From: Sphingomonas hengshuiensis
GTDB lineage: Bacteria > Pseudomonadota > Alphaproteobacteria > Sphingomonadales > Sphingomonadaceae
Length of the DNA stretch: 64,000 nucleotides
Assembly: GCA_003240755.1 (NCBI GenBank)
Contig: QFNF01000003.1
Coordinates: 62,001 to 126,000 of the forward strand
Direction: 5' to 3'
The notes under the pieces are model-generated. The model searched no databases. It had not been told where the DNA came from and was given only the letters and a program-made list of their open reading frames with translations. The position numbers were made by a program, and so were the translations under genes. Shown piece by piece: positions 42,631 to 51,359 of this stretch (position 1 is its first letter; every line of letters begins with the position of its first letter).

Positions 42631-43323
42631 CTATCCGTCGAGCTGCGCGAGCAGCGCCGCCGCCGCCGCCGTCTCGGCATCCTGTTTCGAGGTGCCGGTC
42701 GCTTCCGCCGATGCGAGCTTGCCGATGGTCACGCGGACGGTGAAGCGCGGGGCGTGGCCGGGGCCGCTCCGGTCGACGATCGCATAGTCGGGCGGGCGGC
42801 GGTTGTGCGCCGCGGCCCATTCCTGCAGCGCCGATTTCGGGTGGCGCGGCACGCGCAACTGCGCGTCGATCCGCGACCCCCACAACCGGCGGACGAGGTC
42901 GCGCGCGGGGTCATGGCCGTGGTCGAGATAGAAGGCACCGATCAGCGCCTCCATCACGTCGCCCAGCACATTGTCGCTGTCGCCGGCACCGTCGTCGCGC
43001 GCCTGCTTGCCGAGTTTCAGATGCGGCACGACGCCGATCCCGCGCGCGATCTCTGCACAGACCGCGCCCGTCACCAGCGCGTTGAAGCGTTTCGACAATG
43101 CGCCTTCGGTTTCGGTCGGGAAACGGTCGTAGAGCCATTCGGCGATGACGAGGCCCAGCACCCGGTCGCCGAGGAATTCGAGCCGTTCATAGGTCGCGCG
43201 CGCGGTGCTGCCATGGGTCAGCGCGCGGGCATAATCGTCGATCCGGGTCGGCGCGCGGCCCAGCGCCGTTTCGACCCAATGGGGCAGGGCGTCGCTCAGA
43301 AGCCTTCCCCGATCCGGTGCCAC
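42631..43323 (-). CDS. rnc: ribonuclease III
   Basis: A double-strand RNA endonuclease for rRNA and mRNA processing. The nuclease domain has the signature ERLEFLGDRVLGLVIAEWL (E/D ligands), then DVMEALIGAFYLDHG, and the C-terminal dsRNA-binding domain starts near PKSALQEWAAAHN, ending with SKQDAETAAAAALLAQL. The start is unclear: no ATG is in a suitable place. GTG at 43323 gives 230 residues and a 28-bp overlap with the signal peptidase gene. A CTG at 43299, overlapping the signal peptidase stop, would give 222 residues (M/L-SDALPHWVETALGRAP). It is expected to be co-transcribed with lepB. Confidence 0.94.
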   Translation of the reverse strand: MAPDRGRLLSDALPHWVETALGRAPTRIDDYARALTHGSTARATYERLEFLGDRVLGLVIAEWLYDRFPTETEGALSKRFNALVTGAVCAEIARGIGVVPHLKLGKQARDDGAGDSDNVLGDVMEALIGAFYLDHGHDPARDLVRRLWGSRIDAQLRVPRHPKSALQEWAAAHNRRPPDYAIVDRSGPGHAPRFTVRVTIGKLASAEATGTSKQDAETAAAAALLAQLDG

Positions 43324-44153
43324 CGCGCGGCCGACACCCAGGTCCAGGGCAGCAGCCACTGTGCCGATCCGTCGGTCGAGAAGAAGTTCACGATCGCCTT
43401 CCCCTCGATATTCTCCAGCGGGACGATGCCGATACCGCCGCCTTCGCGTGCCGGGAAGCGGCTGTCGGCGCTGTCGTCGCGGTTGTCGCCCATCAGGAAG
43501 GCGTGGCCGGCGGGCACGGTGAACACCCCGGTATCGTCGGCCTCGGTCGTGCCGAGGTCGAGGACGTTGTAGCTCTTGCCGCCGGGCAGCGTCTCGCGGA
43601 ACTGCGGATAGGCGCAGACCGGCCGGTCGGCGACGACGCGCTGGAAGGTGGCATCGCAATCGGTGTTGGGCGATACCGGCACGACGAAATCGGGCATCCG
43701 CTGCTTCGGGATCGCCTTTCCGTTCAGGAACAACTGGCCGCCGCGCATCTGCACCGTGTCGCCCGGGATGCCGATCACGCGCTTGATATAATCCTGTTTC
43801 GCGGTCGGCGGCGCCTTGAACACCACCACGTCGCCGCGCGCGGGCGTGCGCGGCAGGATGCGGCCGGGGATCAGCGGGATGCTCCACGGCAGCGAGTGCC
43901 GCGAATAGCCGTAGTTCCATTTGGTGATGAACAGATAGTCGCCGATCAGCAGCCGGGGCTGCATCGATCCCGAGGGAATCGAGAAGGGCGAGAACAGGAA
44001 CGAGCGGATGATGAACACCACGATCGCCAGCTTGAGCAGGAAGACCATCAGGTCCGCCCCTTCCGAGCGCTGCGGCTTGGGGGTGGGCGCGGGCGGGGGC
44101 GGGGGCGGCGTGGGAGAAGCCGGGACGGGGTCGAGAGCCATGGGGTGAGCCAT
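43296..44153 (-). CDS. lepB: signal peptidase I
   Basis: A 285-residue membrane protease that removes signal peptides from exported proteins. A Pro-rich cytoplasmic N-terminus precedes one transmembrane segment (LMVFLLKLAIVVFIIRSFLF, residues 39-58). The catalytic Ser is in FSPFSIPSGSMQPRLL and the catalytic Lys in KQDYIKRVIGIPGD, followed by the GDNRDDSADSR box near the C-terminus. The start is either 44153 or 44141; neither has a clear ribosome site. It precedes rnc on the same strand, a conserved arrangement. Confidence 0.94.
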   Translation of the reverse strand: MAHPMALDPVPASPTPPPPPPAPTPKPQRSEGADLMVFLLKLAIVVFIIRSFLFSPFSIPSGSMQPRLLIGDYLFITKWNYGYSRHSLPWSIPLIPGRILPRTPARGDVVVFKAPPTAKQDYIKRVIGIPGDTVQMRGGQLFLNGKAIPKQRMPDFVVPVSPNTDCDATFQRVVADRPVCAYPQFRETLPGGKSYNVLDLGTTEADDTGVFTVPAGHAFLMGDNRDDSADSRFPAREGGGIGIVPLENIEGKAIVNFFSTDGSAQWLLPWTWVSAARWHRIGEGF

Positions 44154-44168
44154 GCGTGCGACGGGGCG

Positions 44169-44216
44169 GGGCGTCAAGCGGGTTGGGCGTCGAGCGGGTT
44201 GGGCATGCAGCGGGTT
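44169..44216. repeat. three tandem 16-bp repeats between lepB and pgi
   Basis: The unit is GGGCGTCAAGCGGGTT, repeated head to tail as GGGCGTCGAGCGGGTT and GGGCATGCAGCGGGTT, at 44169, 44185 and 44201. It lies in the 145-bp gap between the divergent lepB and pgi starts, upstream of both. Confidence 0.8.
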
Positions 44217-44298
44217 GGGGGGCATCTCCACTGGACCTGCCCCCATCGTCCGCTCTAGGGCTGCGACCATCCTAACCGATGACAAGACGAGGGACGAC

Positions 44299-45795
44299 AT
44301 GGCGATGCAGGACTGGTCCGCGATCGAGGGGCTGACGCAGACGAAGCTGACCGATCTGTTCGCGAACGATCCGGACCGGCTGGCCAGGCTGACCGTCGAT
44401 GTCGGCGGGCTGCATTTCGATTTCGCCAAGACGCATCTCGACGATGCGGCGATCGCGGCGTTCACCGGTCTGGCGACGACGATGGAACTGGGCGCCAGGC
44501 GGGATGCGCTGTTCGCCGGACAGGTCGTCAACGTGACGGAAGGTCGCGCCGCGACGCATACCGCCGAGCGCGGCGAGGGCAGTGCCGACGACGTGGCGCA
44601 GGCGCGTGCGTTCCAGGCGCGGATGCGGCAGGTGATCGACGCGATCGAGGCTGATGCGTTCGGCCCCGTCCGCCACATCCTGCACGTCGGCATCGGCGGA
44701 TCGGCGCTCGGCCCCGACCTGATCTTCGACGCGCTGGGCCGTGACGAGGACAGGTATGACGTCGCGATCGTATCGAACGTCGACGGCGTGGCGATGGAGG
44801 AGGCGGTCAAGGGCTTCGACCCCGCAGCCACGCTGCTGGTCGTCGCCTCCAAGACCTTCACCACGACCGAGACGATGCTGAACGCGGAGTCGGCGATGGC
44901 GTGGATGCGCGAGGGCGGGGTCGAGGACCCCTATGGCCGCGTCATCGCGCTGACCGCCGCACCGGACCGGGCGGTGGAATGGGGCGTCGACGAAACCCGC
45001 GTGCTGCCGTTCGCCGAATCGGTCGGCGGGCGCTATTCGCTGTGGTCGACGCTGGGCTTTCCGTTCGCGCTGGCGCTAGGGTTCCAGGCCTATGAGGAAC
45101 TGCTGGAAGGCGCGGCCGAGATGGACCGGCATTTCCGGCTGACCGAACCGGCGCGCAACGCACCGGTGCTCGCCGCCTTTGCCGACCTGTATTATTCGCA
45201 GGTCCGGGGATGCGAGACGCGCGCGACCTTTGCCTATGACGAACGGCTGCGGCTGCTGCCCTCCTATCTCCAGCAACTGGAGATGGAATCGAACGGCAAG
45301 TCGGTGACGGCCGCCGGGGAACCGCTGGCGCGCAATTCGGCGGCGATCACGTGGGGCGGGGTCGGTACCGATGCGCAGCATGCGGTGTTCCAGCTTTTGC
45401 ATCAGGGCACGCGGATCGTGCCGCTGGAATTCGTCGCGGTGGTGGAGGCGGGCGATACGCTGGACCCCGCGCACCACCGGCAGTTGCTGCTCAACGCCTT
45501 TGCCCAGGGCGCGGCGCTGATGGCGGGCAAGGCCAATGACGATCCGGCGCGCGCCTATGCCGGCGACCGGCCGTCGTCGACGATCCTGTTGCAGGATCTG
45601 GACGCGCGGACGCTGGGCGCGCTGATCGCGTTCTACGAGGCGCGGGTGTTCGTGAATGCCGCGCTGCTCGGCATCAATCCGTTCGACCAGTTCGGTGTCG
45701 AGCTGGGCAAGGAAATGGCGAAGGCAGCCGATCGCGGCGGTCAGACGTTCGATGCGTCGACCAACGACCTTCTGGCACGGGCAGGACTTGCATGA
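44299..45795 (+). CDS. pgi: glucose-6-phosphate isomerase
   Basis: A 498-residue enzyme that interconverts glucose-6-phosphate and fructose-6-phosphate. The phosphosugar-binding SIS fold is shown by HVGIGGSALGPDLIFDAL, then ASKTFTTTETMLNAES and VGGRYSLWSTLGFPFALALG (PGI signature region). The C-terminal signature appears near LGALIAFYEARVFVNAALLGINPFDQFGVELGKE, whose Lys and Gln are active-site-near. The length is slightly below the 550 typical of E. coli but usual for alphaproteobacteria. ATG 44299 has GGGACG seven bases upstream. It overlaps the glutathione reductase gene by 4 bp (ATGA). Confidence 0.95.
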   Translation: MAMQDWSAIEGLTQTKLTDLFANDPDRLARLTVDVGGLHFDFAKTHLDDAAIAAFTGLATTMELGARRDALFAGQVVNVTEGRAATHTAERGEGSADDVAQARAFQARMRQVIDAIEADAFGPVRHILHVGIGGSALGPDLIFDALGRDEDRYDVAIVSNVDGVAMEEAVKGFDPAATLLVVASKTFTTTETMLNAESAMAWMREGGVEDPYGRVIALTAAPDRAVEWGVDETRVLPFAESVGGRYSLWSTLGFPFALALGFQAYEELLEGAAEMDRHFRLTEPARNAPVLAAFADLYYSQVRGCETRATFAYDERLRLLPSYLQQLEMESNGKSVTAAGEPLARNSAAITWGGVGTDAQHAVFQLLHQGTRIVPLEFVAVVEAGDTLDPAHHRQLLLNAFAQGAALMAGKANDDPARAYAGDRPSSTILLQDLDARTLGALIAFYEARVFVNAALLGINPFDQFGVELGKEMAKAADRGGQTFDASTNDLLARAGLA

Positions 45796-47141
45796 GCGAT
45801 TACGACTACGACCTCTTCGTCATCGGCGCGGGATCGGGCGGCACCCGCGCCGCGCGCGTATCGGCGGCGTACGGTGCGAAAGTGGCGGTGGCGGAGGAGT
45901 ATCGCGTCGGCGGCACCTGCGTCATCCGCGGCTGCGTGCCCAAGAAGCTGCTGGTGTATGGCGCGCATTTTGCCGAGGACCTGCGCGATGCGAACGCGTT
46001 CGGCTGGGACGTGCCGGCGCAGTGCGACTTTTCATGGGCCAGGCTGCGCGACAATGTGCTGGGCGAGGTCGACCGGATCAACGGCGCCTATACGTCGACG
46101 CTGGAGAATCACGGGGTCGAGATCATCCCCGAACGCGCGACCGTGACGGGGCCGCATTCGGTGAAGCTGGCGGGCGGGCGCGAGGTGACGGCCGAGCGTA
46201 TCCTGATCGCGGTCGGGGCCACGCCGGCGGTGCCGGGCTGTCCGGGGGCGGAACATGGCATCACCTCGAACGAGGCGTTCCACCTCGACGGCATTCCCAG
46301 GCGTATCCTGATCGCGGGCGCGGGCTATATCGCCAACGAGTTCGCCGGCGTGTTCCACCAGTTCGGCGCGCACGTCATCCTCATCAACCGCACCGACGTG
46401 ATCCTGCGCGGTTATGACGAATCGATCCGCGACCGGCTGTTGCAGATTTCGATGACCAAGGGGATCGAGTTCCGCTTCCACGCCGAGTTCGAGGGGATCG
46501 AGAAGGGCGATGACGGCTGCCTGACGGTCAGCATGTCGAACCATGAACCGGTGACGGTCGACATGGTGATGTTCGCGACCGGGCGCGTTCCCAACACCGA
46601 AGGGCTGGGGCTGGAAACGGCGGGCGTCGAGCTGGACGGCAAGGGCGCGGTAAAGGTGAACGCGCAGGCGCAATCGTCCTGCCCGTCCATCTATGCGGTC
46701 GGTGACGTGACCAACCGCGTACAGTTGACCCCGGTCGCCATCCGCGAGGGGCAGGCGTTCGCCGACCGGACCTATGGCGGCAGGGACGTGGACGTCGATT
46801 ATGACTGTATCCCGAGCGCGGTGTTCAGCCATCCGCCTATGGCCGGCGTCGGCATGACCGAGGGCGAGGCGAAGACGAAGCTGGGGTCGGTCAAGGTGTA
46901 TCTGTCCGACTTCCGCCCGATGAAGAACGTGCTGGCCGGCCGCAACGAACGCGCGCTGTACAAGATGATCTGCGAGGAGACGACCGGGCGGATCGTCGGG
47001 CTGCACATGATCGGGCCGGACGCCCCGGAAATCCTGCAGGCGGCCGCGATCGCGGTGAAGGCCGGGCTGACCAAGGAAGCGTTCGACCAGACGGTCGCGC
47101 TGCATCCGACGATGGCCGAGGAACTGGTGCTGATGAAGTAG
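45792..47141 (+). CDS. gor: glutathione-disulfide reductase
   Basis: A 449-residue FAD flavoenzyme that reduces glutathione disulfide with NADPH. The FAD motif is DLFVIGAGSGGTRAARVSA, the redox disulfide is in GGTCVIRGCVPKKLL (C-x4-C), and the NADPH-binding region is RILIAGAGYIANEFAGVF. The second FAD motif is in SIYAVGDVTNR, and the dimer-interface base is the His of ALHPTMAEE. It is translationally coupled to pgi. The pentose-phosphate supply of NADPH gives a loose rationale for the pairing. The gene ends just before a palindromic repeat. Confidence 0.95.
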   Translation: MSDYDYDLFVIGAGSGGTRAARVSAAYGAKVAVAEEYRVGGTCVIRGCVPKKLLVYGAHFAEDLRDANAFGWDVPAQCDFSWARLRDNVLGEVDRINGAYTSTLENHGVEIIPERATVTGPHSVKLAGGREVTAERILIAVGATPAVPGCPGAEHGITSNEAFHLDGIPRRILIAGAGYIANEFAGVFHQFGAHVILINRTDVILRGYDESIRDRLLQISMTKGIEFRFHAEFEGIEKGDDGCLTVSMSNHEPVTVDMVMFATGRVPNTEGLGLETAGVELDGKGAVKVNAQAQSSCPSIYAVGDVTNRVQLTPVAIREGQAFADRTYGGRDVDVDYDCIPSAVFSHPPMAGVGMTEGEAKTKLGSVKVYLSDFRPMKNVLAGRNERALYKMICEETTGRIVGLHMIGPDAPEILQAAAIAVKAGLTKEAFDQTVALHPTMAEELVLMK

Positions 47142-47145
47142 GCCC

Positions 47146-47292
47146 AAATCCTCCCCATGGAATGGGGAGGGGGACCGTCCGGCGTAGCCGGATGGTGGAG
47201 GGGCATCGCCACCGTCGGAACGGCTGCGTTTGTGGCGACACCCCTCCACCATGCTGCGCATGGTCCCCCTCCCCGCGGAGCGGGGAGGATTT
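47146..47292. repeat. palindromic repeat copy 2, between convergent genes
   Basis: The 147-bp element starts AAATCCTCCCC and ends GGGGAGGATTT. In order it holds an outer hairpin (CTCCCC ... GGGGAGGGGGACC), a small hairpin (CCGGCGTAGCCGG), GGTGGAGGGG, a central spacer, CCCCTCCACC, a small hairpin, and GGTCCCCCTCCCC ... GGGGAGG. It fills the gap between gor and the symporter gene and touches the latter's stop, so it can act as a two-way terminator. Confidence 0.88.
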
Positions 47293-48557
47293 TAGCCTTC
47301 CGCCAAGATCGCGTCCGCCTCGCTCAACCGGTCGCCGCCGACGCGTTCGCCGATCGTCGCGGTCACGGCGACGTTCATCGTCACGTTGCCCAGCGTCCGG
47401 ACGATGTCGGGCAGCGTCTCTACCGCGACCAGCAGTGCCAGCGGTTCGACCGGCACCCCCATCGCGACGGCGATCGGCGCGATCGAGGAGACGAAGCTGA
47501 TCTGGCCGGGCAGGCTGGCCGCGCCCATCGTCGTGATCGCGCCCGCGGCGATGCCGGCGGCGATCTGCCCGGCGCCCAGCGGCACGCCGAACACATGCGC
47601 GACATAGAGCGCGACGCCGAGGTTCATCGCCGGCCCGGTCGCGCGGAACAGCGCCACCGCCATCGGCAGCACCACGCCCGACGTGGCGACCGGCACGCCG
47701 ATATCGGCCGATCCCTTCAGCATCGCCGGCAGCGAGGCGAGCGAGCTCTGCGTCGAGATCGCGACCGCCTGTGCCGGCGTCGTCGCCTTGAGGAAGCGGC
47801 CGATCGACACCCGCCCGCCGAAGCGCGCCAGCGGATAGGCGAGCAGCCAGATGCCCATCCCGACGCTCATCAGCACCAGCACATAATGGACCAGCGCCCC
47901 GAACGCGGCGGTGCCGGCCCGCGCGCCGACGACATAGCCGAGCGCGAACACGCCGATCGGCCCCAGCCACAGGACCCAGTTGATGACGATCAGCATCGTG
48001 TCGGCGATCGCCTGGAACAGCCGCACCAGCACGCCGCGATGGTCCTGCGGCAGCCGGGTGAGCGCGAAGCCGAAGACCAGCGTGAACAGGATCAGCGGCA
48101 GGAACTGGTCGTTCGCCGCCGCCGCCACCGGATTGGTCGGCACGATCGCGACGAGGAAGTCGGTGAACGGCGGCACCTCTTCCGCGGGCGCGGCGGTGCC
48201 GAAGGTCGCGCGGAGCGCCTCCGCCGCGGTGTTTCCCAGCGGGAACAGGTCGAGCAGCGTGAGGGTCAACAGCGCGCCCAGCGCCGACGAGGTCCACAGG
48301 ATCGCGACGAACAGCAGCAGCGACCGCGTCGCGATGCGGCCGGCGCGCGCCGCCTCCGCCGTCTGGGCGATGCCGGTGACGAGCAGCGCCACGACCAGCG
48401 GCACGATCGTCATGCGCAGGGCGTTCAGCCACGCGGTGCCGATCGGCTCGGCAATGGCGATGCCCGACAGCGCGGTATCGGGCAATCGCCCCGCCAGGAC
48501 GATGCCCAGCGCCAGCCCCGCGCCCAGTCCCGCCAGAATTCGTGTCGCCTGCGACAT
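47292..48557 (-). CDS. dicarboxylate/amino acid:cation symporter (DAACS family)
   Basis: A 421-residue inner-membrane transporter with about eight hydrophobic segments and two re-entrant loops. Family signatures include AFNALRMTIVPLVVALL-type (NALRMTIVPLVVALLVTGI), TQSSLASLPAMLKGSADIGVP (the serine-rich hairpin 1), MNLGVALYVAHVFGVPLG and the second hairpin around AAGAITTMGAASLPGQISF. The glutamate/aspartate or C4-dicarboxylate specificity cannot be read from the sequence. It is convergent with gor and divergent from glmM, with 71 bp between the starts. Confidence 0.92.
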   Translation of the reverse strand: MSQATRILAGLGAGLALGIVLAGRLPDTALSGIAIAEPIGTAWLNALRMTIVPLVVALLVTGIAQTAEAARAGRIATRSLLLFVAILWTSSALGALLTLTLLDLFPLGNTAAEALRATFGTAAPAEEVPPFTDFLVAIVPTNPVAAAANDQFLPLILFTLVFGFALTRLPQDHRGVLVRLFQAIADTMLIVINWVLWLGPIGVFALGYVVGARAGTAAFGALVHYVLVLMSVGMGIWLLAYPLARFGGRVSIGRFLKATTPAQAVAISTQSSLASLPAMLKGSADIGVPVATSGVVLPMAVALFRATGPAMNLGVALYVAHVFGVPLGAGQIAAGIAAGAITTMGAASLPGQISFVSSIAPIAVAMGVPVEPLALLVAVETLPDIVRTLGNVTMNVAVTATIGERVGGDRLSEADAILAEG

Positions 48558-48628
48558 GCTCGCCCTTTTGATAAAGAGGCGGTAATAGCTCCGCCGATCG
48601 ATCGCTCAACCTGAAGGCGTATGTGACG

Positions 48629-49969
48629 ATGGCAAGGAAATATTTCGGCACCGACGGGATTCGCGGGCTGACCAACACCCGTCCGATGACCGCCGAGATG
48701 GCGATGCGCATCGGCATGGCGGCGGGCGCGCACTTCCGCCGGGGCGATCACCGCCACCGCGTGGTGATCGGCAAGGATACGCGGCTGTCGGGCTATATGC
48801 TCGAAAACGCGATGGTCGCGGGCTTCACCTCGGTCGGGATGGACGTGGTGCTGGTCGGCCCGCTGCCGACGCCGGCGGTGGCGATGCTGACCCATTCGAT
48901 GCGCGCCGACATGGGGGTGATGATCTCCGCCAGCCACAATCCGTACCAGGACAACGGCATCAAGCTGTTCGGCCCGGACGGCTACAAGCTGTCCGACGCC
49001 GACGAGCTGGCGATCGAGGCGCTGATCGACAGCGACGTCGACCTGGCGGCACCGGGCAATATCGGCCGCGCCAAGCGGATCGAGGACGCGCGCGGCCGTT
49101 ACATCCACTTCGCCAAGTCGACCTTTCCCGAGAACCTGCGCCTCGACGGGATGAAGCTGGTCGTCGATTGTGCGAACGGCGCGGCGTACAATGTCGCGCC
49201 GTCGGCGTTGTGGGAACTGGGCGCGGAGGTGATCGCGATCGGCGTGACCCCCGATGGCAAGAACATCAACGACCGCGTCGGATCGACCGCGCCGCAGGTC
49301 CTGTCGGAAACCGTCGTGGCGTCGGGCGCGCAGGTCGGCATCGCGCTGGACGGCGACGCCGACCGGCTGATCGTGGTCGACGAAGCGGGCCGGGTGATCG
49401 ACGGCGACCAGTTGATGGCGACGATCGCCGCCGGATGGGCCCGCGCCGGACGGTTGCAGGGCGGCGGGCTGGTCGCGACGGTGATGTCGAACCTCGGGCT
49501 GGAGCGGCATCTGTCGGCGCAGGGGCTGGGGCTGGTCCGCACCGCGGTCGGCGACCGCCATGTCCTCGAAAAGATGCGGACGGCGGGCTATAATGTCGGC
49601 GGCGAACAGTCGGGGCATATCATCCTGTCCGACTATGCGACGACCGGCGACGGGCTGGTCGCGGCGTTGCAGGTGCTGGCGGAAATCCAGCGCGCCGGGG
49701 CACCGGCCAGCGAAGTGCTGCACCGGTTCGATCCGTTGCCGCAGCTTTTGAAGAATGTCCGCTTCGCCGGGGGCAGGCCGCTCGACGACCCGCGGGTGAG
49801 GGATGTGGTCGCGGGCGTGGAGGCCGAACTGACGGGGCGCGGGCGGCTGGTGCTGCGCGCGTCGGGGACCGAGCCGGTGATCCGGGTCATGGCGGAGGGC
49901 GACGACGCGGGCCATGTCGAACAGATGGTCGATCGCATCTGCGACGCGGTGCGGCAGGCGGCGGCCTGA
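48629..49969 (+). CDS. glmM: phosphoglucosamine mutase
   Basis: A 446-residue alpha-D-phosphohexomutase that converts glucosamine-6-phosphate to glucosamine-1-phosphate for peptidoglycan and lipopolysaccharide. It opens with [15 protein letters not shown]. The phosphoserine loop is [15 protein letters not shown], the metal-binding loop is [13 protein letters not shown], the sugar-binding loop is GGEQSGHII, and the phosphate-binding end is [18 protein letters not shown] 48629 is preferred over GTG 48623 two codons upstream. Its stop overlaps the start of a DUF1272 gene (TGATG). Confidence 0.96.
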   Translation: MARKYFGTDGIRGLTNTRPMTAEMAMRIGMAAGAHFRRGDHRHRVVIGKDTRLSGYMLENAMVAGFTSVGMDVVLVGPLPTPAVAMLTHSMRADMGVMISASHNPYQDNGIKLFGPDGYKLSDADELAIEALIDSDVDLAAPGNIGRAKRIEDARGRYIHFAKSTFPENLRLDGMKLVVDCANGAAYNVAPSALWELGAEVIAIGVTPDGKNINDRVGSTAPQVLSETVVASGAQVGIALDGDADRLIVVDEAGRVIDGDQLMATIAAGWARAGRLQGGGLVATVMSNLGLERHLSAQGLGLVRTAVGDRHVLEKMRTAGYNVGGEQSGHIILSDYATTGDGLVAALQVLAEIQRAGAPASEVLHRFDPLPQLLKNVRFAGGRPLDDPRVRDVVAGVEAELTGRGRLVLRASGTEPVIRVMAEGDDAGHVEQMVDRICDAVRQAAA

Positions 49970-50145
49970 TGCTGGACATGAAACCGGCGTGCGAGCGGTG
50001 CGACGTGCCGCTGCCGGCGGCGGCGCACGGGGCGTTCATCTGTTCGCACGAATGCACGTTCTGCGCGCAATGCGCCGACGAATTCGACGAGGTCTGTCCG
50101 AACTGCCGGGGGGAACTGGTCGACCGGCCGACGCGGCGCAAGTAA
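49969..50145 (+). CDS. small DUF1272 zinc-ribbon-like protein
   Basis: A 58-residue protein starting [16 protein letters not shown]. Its cysteines pair as C-x2-C (CERC), then CSHECTFCAQC and CPNC, consistent with a zinc-binding treble-clef or ribbon of the DUF1272 family. The ATG overlaps the glmM stop by one base, so translation is probably coupled. A perfect 11-bp-stem hairpin begins within its stop codon. Function is unknown. Confidence 0.85.
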   Translation: MLDMKPACERCDVPLPAAAHGAFICSHECTFCAQCADEFDEVCPNCRGELVDRPTRRK

Positions 50146-50170
50146 GTCCTCCCCGTGGCGGGGAGGACTT
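50144..50170. terminator. perfect 11-bp hairpin, solo arm of the palindromic repeat family
   Basis: AAGTCCTCCCC-GTGGC-GGGGAGGACTT is a perfect 11-bp stem with a 5-base loop, starting inside the DUF1272 stop codon. It equals an outer arm of the 130-147-bp repeats with the middle removed. It probably ends the glmM-DUF1272 transcript. Confidence 0.75.
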
Positions 50171-50204
50171 TCAACGCCCCCCCGCCGCTGCTAACCCCAC
50201 GCCC

Positions 50205-51359
50205 ATGACCACATCCCGTATCCTGATCGTCGCCGGTTCCGATTCCGGCGGGGGCGCCGGTATCCAGGCGGATATCAAGACCGCGACGATGCTGGGCGCG
50301 CATGCGATGACCGCGATCACCGCGATCACCGCGCAGAACACGCTGGGCGTCGATGCGGTCCACGCCGTCCCGACCGACATGGTGATGGCACAGGTCGATG
50401 CGGTGGTACGCGACATCGGCGTCGATGCGGTGAAGATCGGCATGATCGGATCGGCGCGCACCGCGCATGCGCTGGCCGACCGGCTGCGCGACCTGCGCGG
50501 CATTCCGGTGGTGTTCGATCCCGTCATGATCGCCACCAGCGGGGCGCGGCTGGCCGACGAGGCGACCGTCGCCGCGTTCGAGCGGCTGATGGCGGTGGCG
50601 ACGGTAGCGACGCCGAACCTGCCCGAACTGGCGGCGCTGGGCGGGGTCGATCCGATCCTCGAGCGTGGCTGTGCGGTGCTGGCCAAGGGCGGGCATGGCG
50701 CGGGCGAGGTGCTGGTCGACCGGCTGCACCAGCGTGGGGCCGGTGTCGCGCCACTGGTCGAATGGTCTTCGCCCCGTATCGACGGCATGGCGACGCATGG
50801 CACCGGCTGTACCCTGTCGACCGCGATCGCGTGCGAACTGGCCAGGGAATGGACGCTGGCCGAGGCGATCGGCCGCGCGCGCGGCTTCGTGCGGATCGCG
50901 ATGCTGGGGGCCGACGAACTGGGCCGCGGCGCGGGACCGATGGCGCAGCAGGGGGTGCGGCTGGACCTCAACCAGTCGCGCTGGTCGCCGATGCTGAACC
51001 AGGTGACGGTGCCGGCCAGCGACGTGCCGGCCAGCGAGCATTTCTACCGCCTGCTCGGCCTCAAAACGATCGTTCGTTCCAGCCGCCGCTATGCCCGGTT
51101 CGAGAGCGAGGGCGGGGCGACCTTTTCGATCGAGATGACCGACGAGCGCAAGGTGCCGGCGGTCTATTTCGAGGTCGGCGACCTGAACGTCGTGGTCCAT
51201 TACCTCAAGGGGCAGGGGCTGTCGTTCGCGCAGGAGCCGATCGACCGGCCCTGGGGCTGGCGCGAGGCGCGGCTGTTCGACCCGGCGGGGAACGAGGTGT
51301 GCCTGTACCAGGCGGGCGAGATGCGGCGCTTTCCACCGTGGCGCATCGCCGATGCCTGA
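50205..51359 (+). CDS. thiD: hydroxymethylpyrimidine/phosphomethylpyrimidine kinase fused to a VOC (glyoxalase-like) domain
   Basis: A 384-residue two-domain protein. Residues 1-255 are ThiD of thiamine synthesis: ILIVAGSDSGGGAGIQADIKT, FDPVMIATSGARL and DGMATHGTGCTLSTAIA, the last with the anion hole and catalytic Cys (GTGC). Residues 263-384 form one glyoxalase/bleomycin-resistance-type (VOC) module, LNQVTVPASDVPASEHFYRLLG and a matching DPAGNEVCLYQ half. No stop or frame break separates them. A separate VOC protein could start at ATG 50991, but no ribosome site is evident. ATG 50205 matches the ThiD N-terminus. It overlaps rnhB by 8 bp. Why the domains are joined is unclear. Confidence 0.9.
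   Translation: MTTSRILIVAGSDSGGGAGIQADIKTATMLGAHAMTAITAITAQNTLGVDAVHAVPTDMVMAQVDAVVRDIGVDAVKIGMIGSARTAHALADRLRDLRGIPVVFDPVMIATSGARLADEATVAAFERLMAVATVATPNLPELAALGGVDPILERGCAVLAKGGHGAGEVLVDRLHQRGAGVAPLVEWSSPRIDGMATHGTGCTLSTAIACELAREWTLAEAIGRARGFVRIAMLGADELGRGAGPMAQQGVRLDLNQSRWSPMLNQVTVPASDVPASEHFYRLLGLKTIVRSSRRYARFESEGGATFSIEMTDERKVPAVYFEVGDLNVVVHYLKGQGLSFAQEPIDRPWGWREARLFDPAGNEVCLYQAGEMRRFPPWRIADA

Noticed and set aside
50171..50204. Possible thiamine (TPP) riboswitch before thiD.
   Set aside because: Only about 34 bp separate the terminator hairpin from the start codon, with no conserved riboswitch segments.
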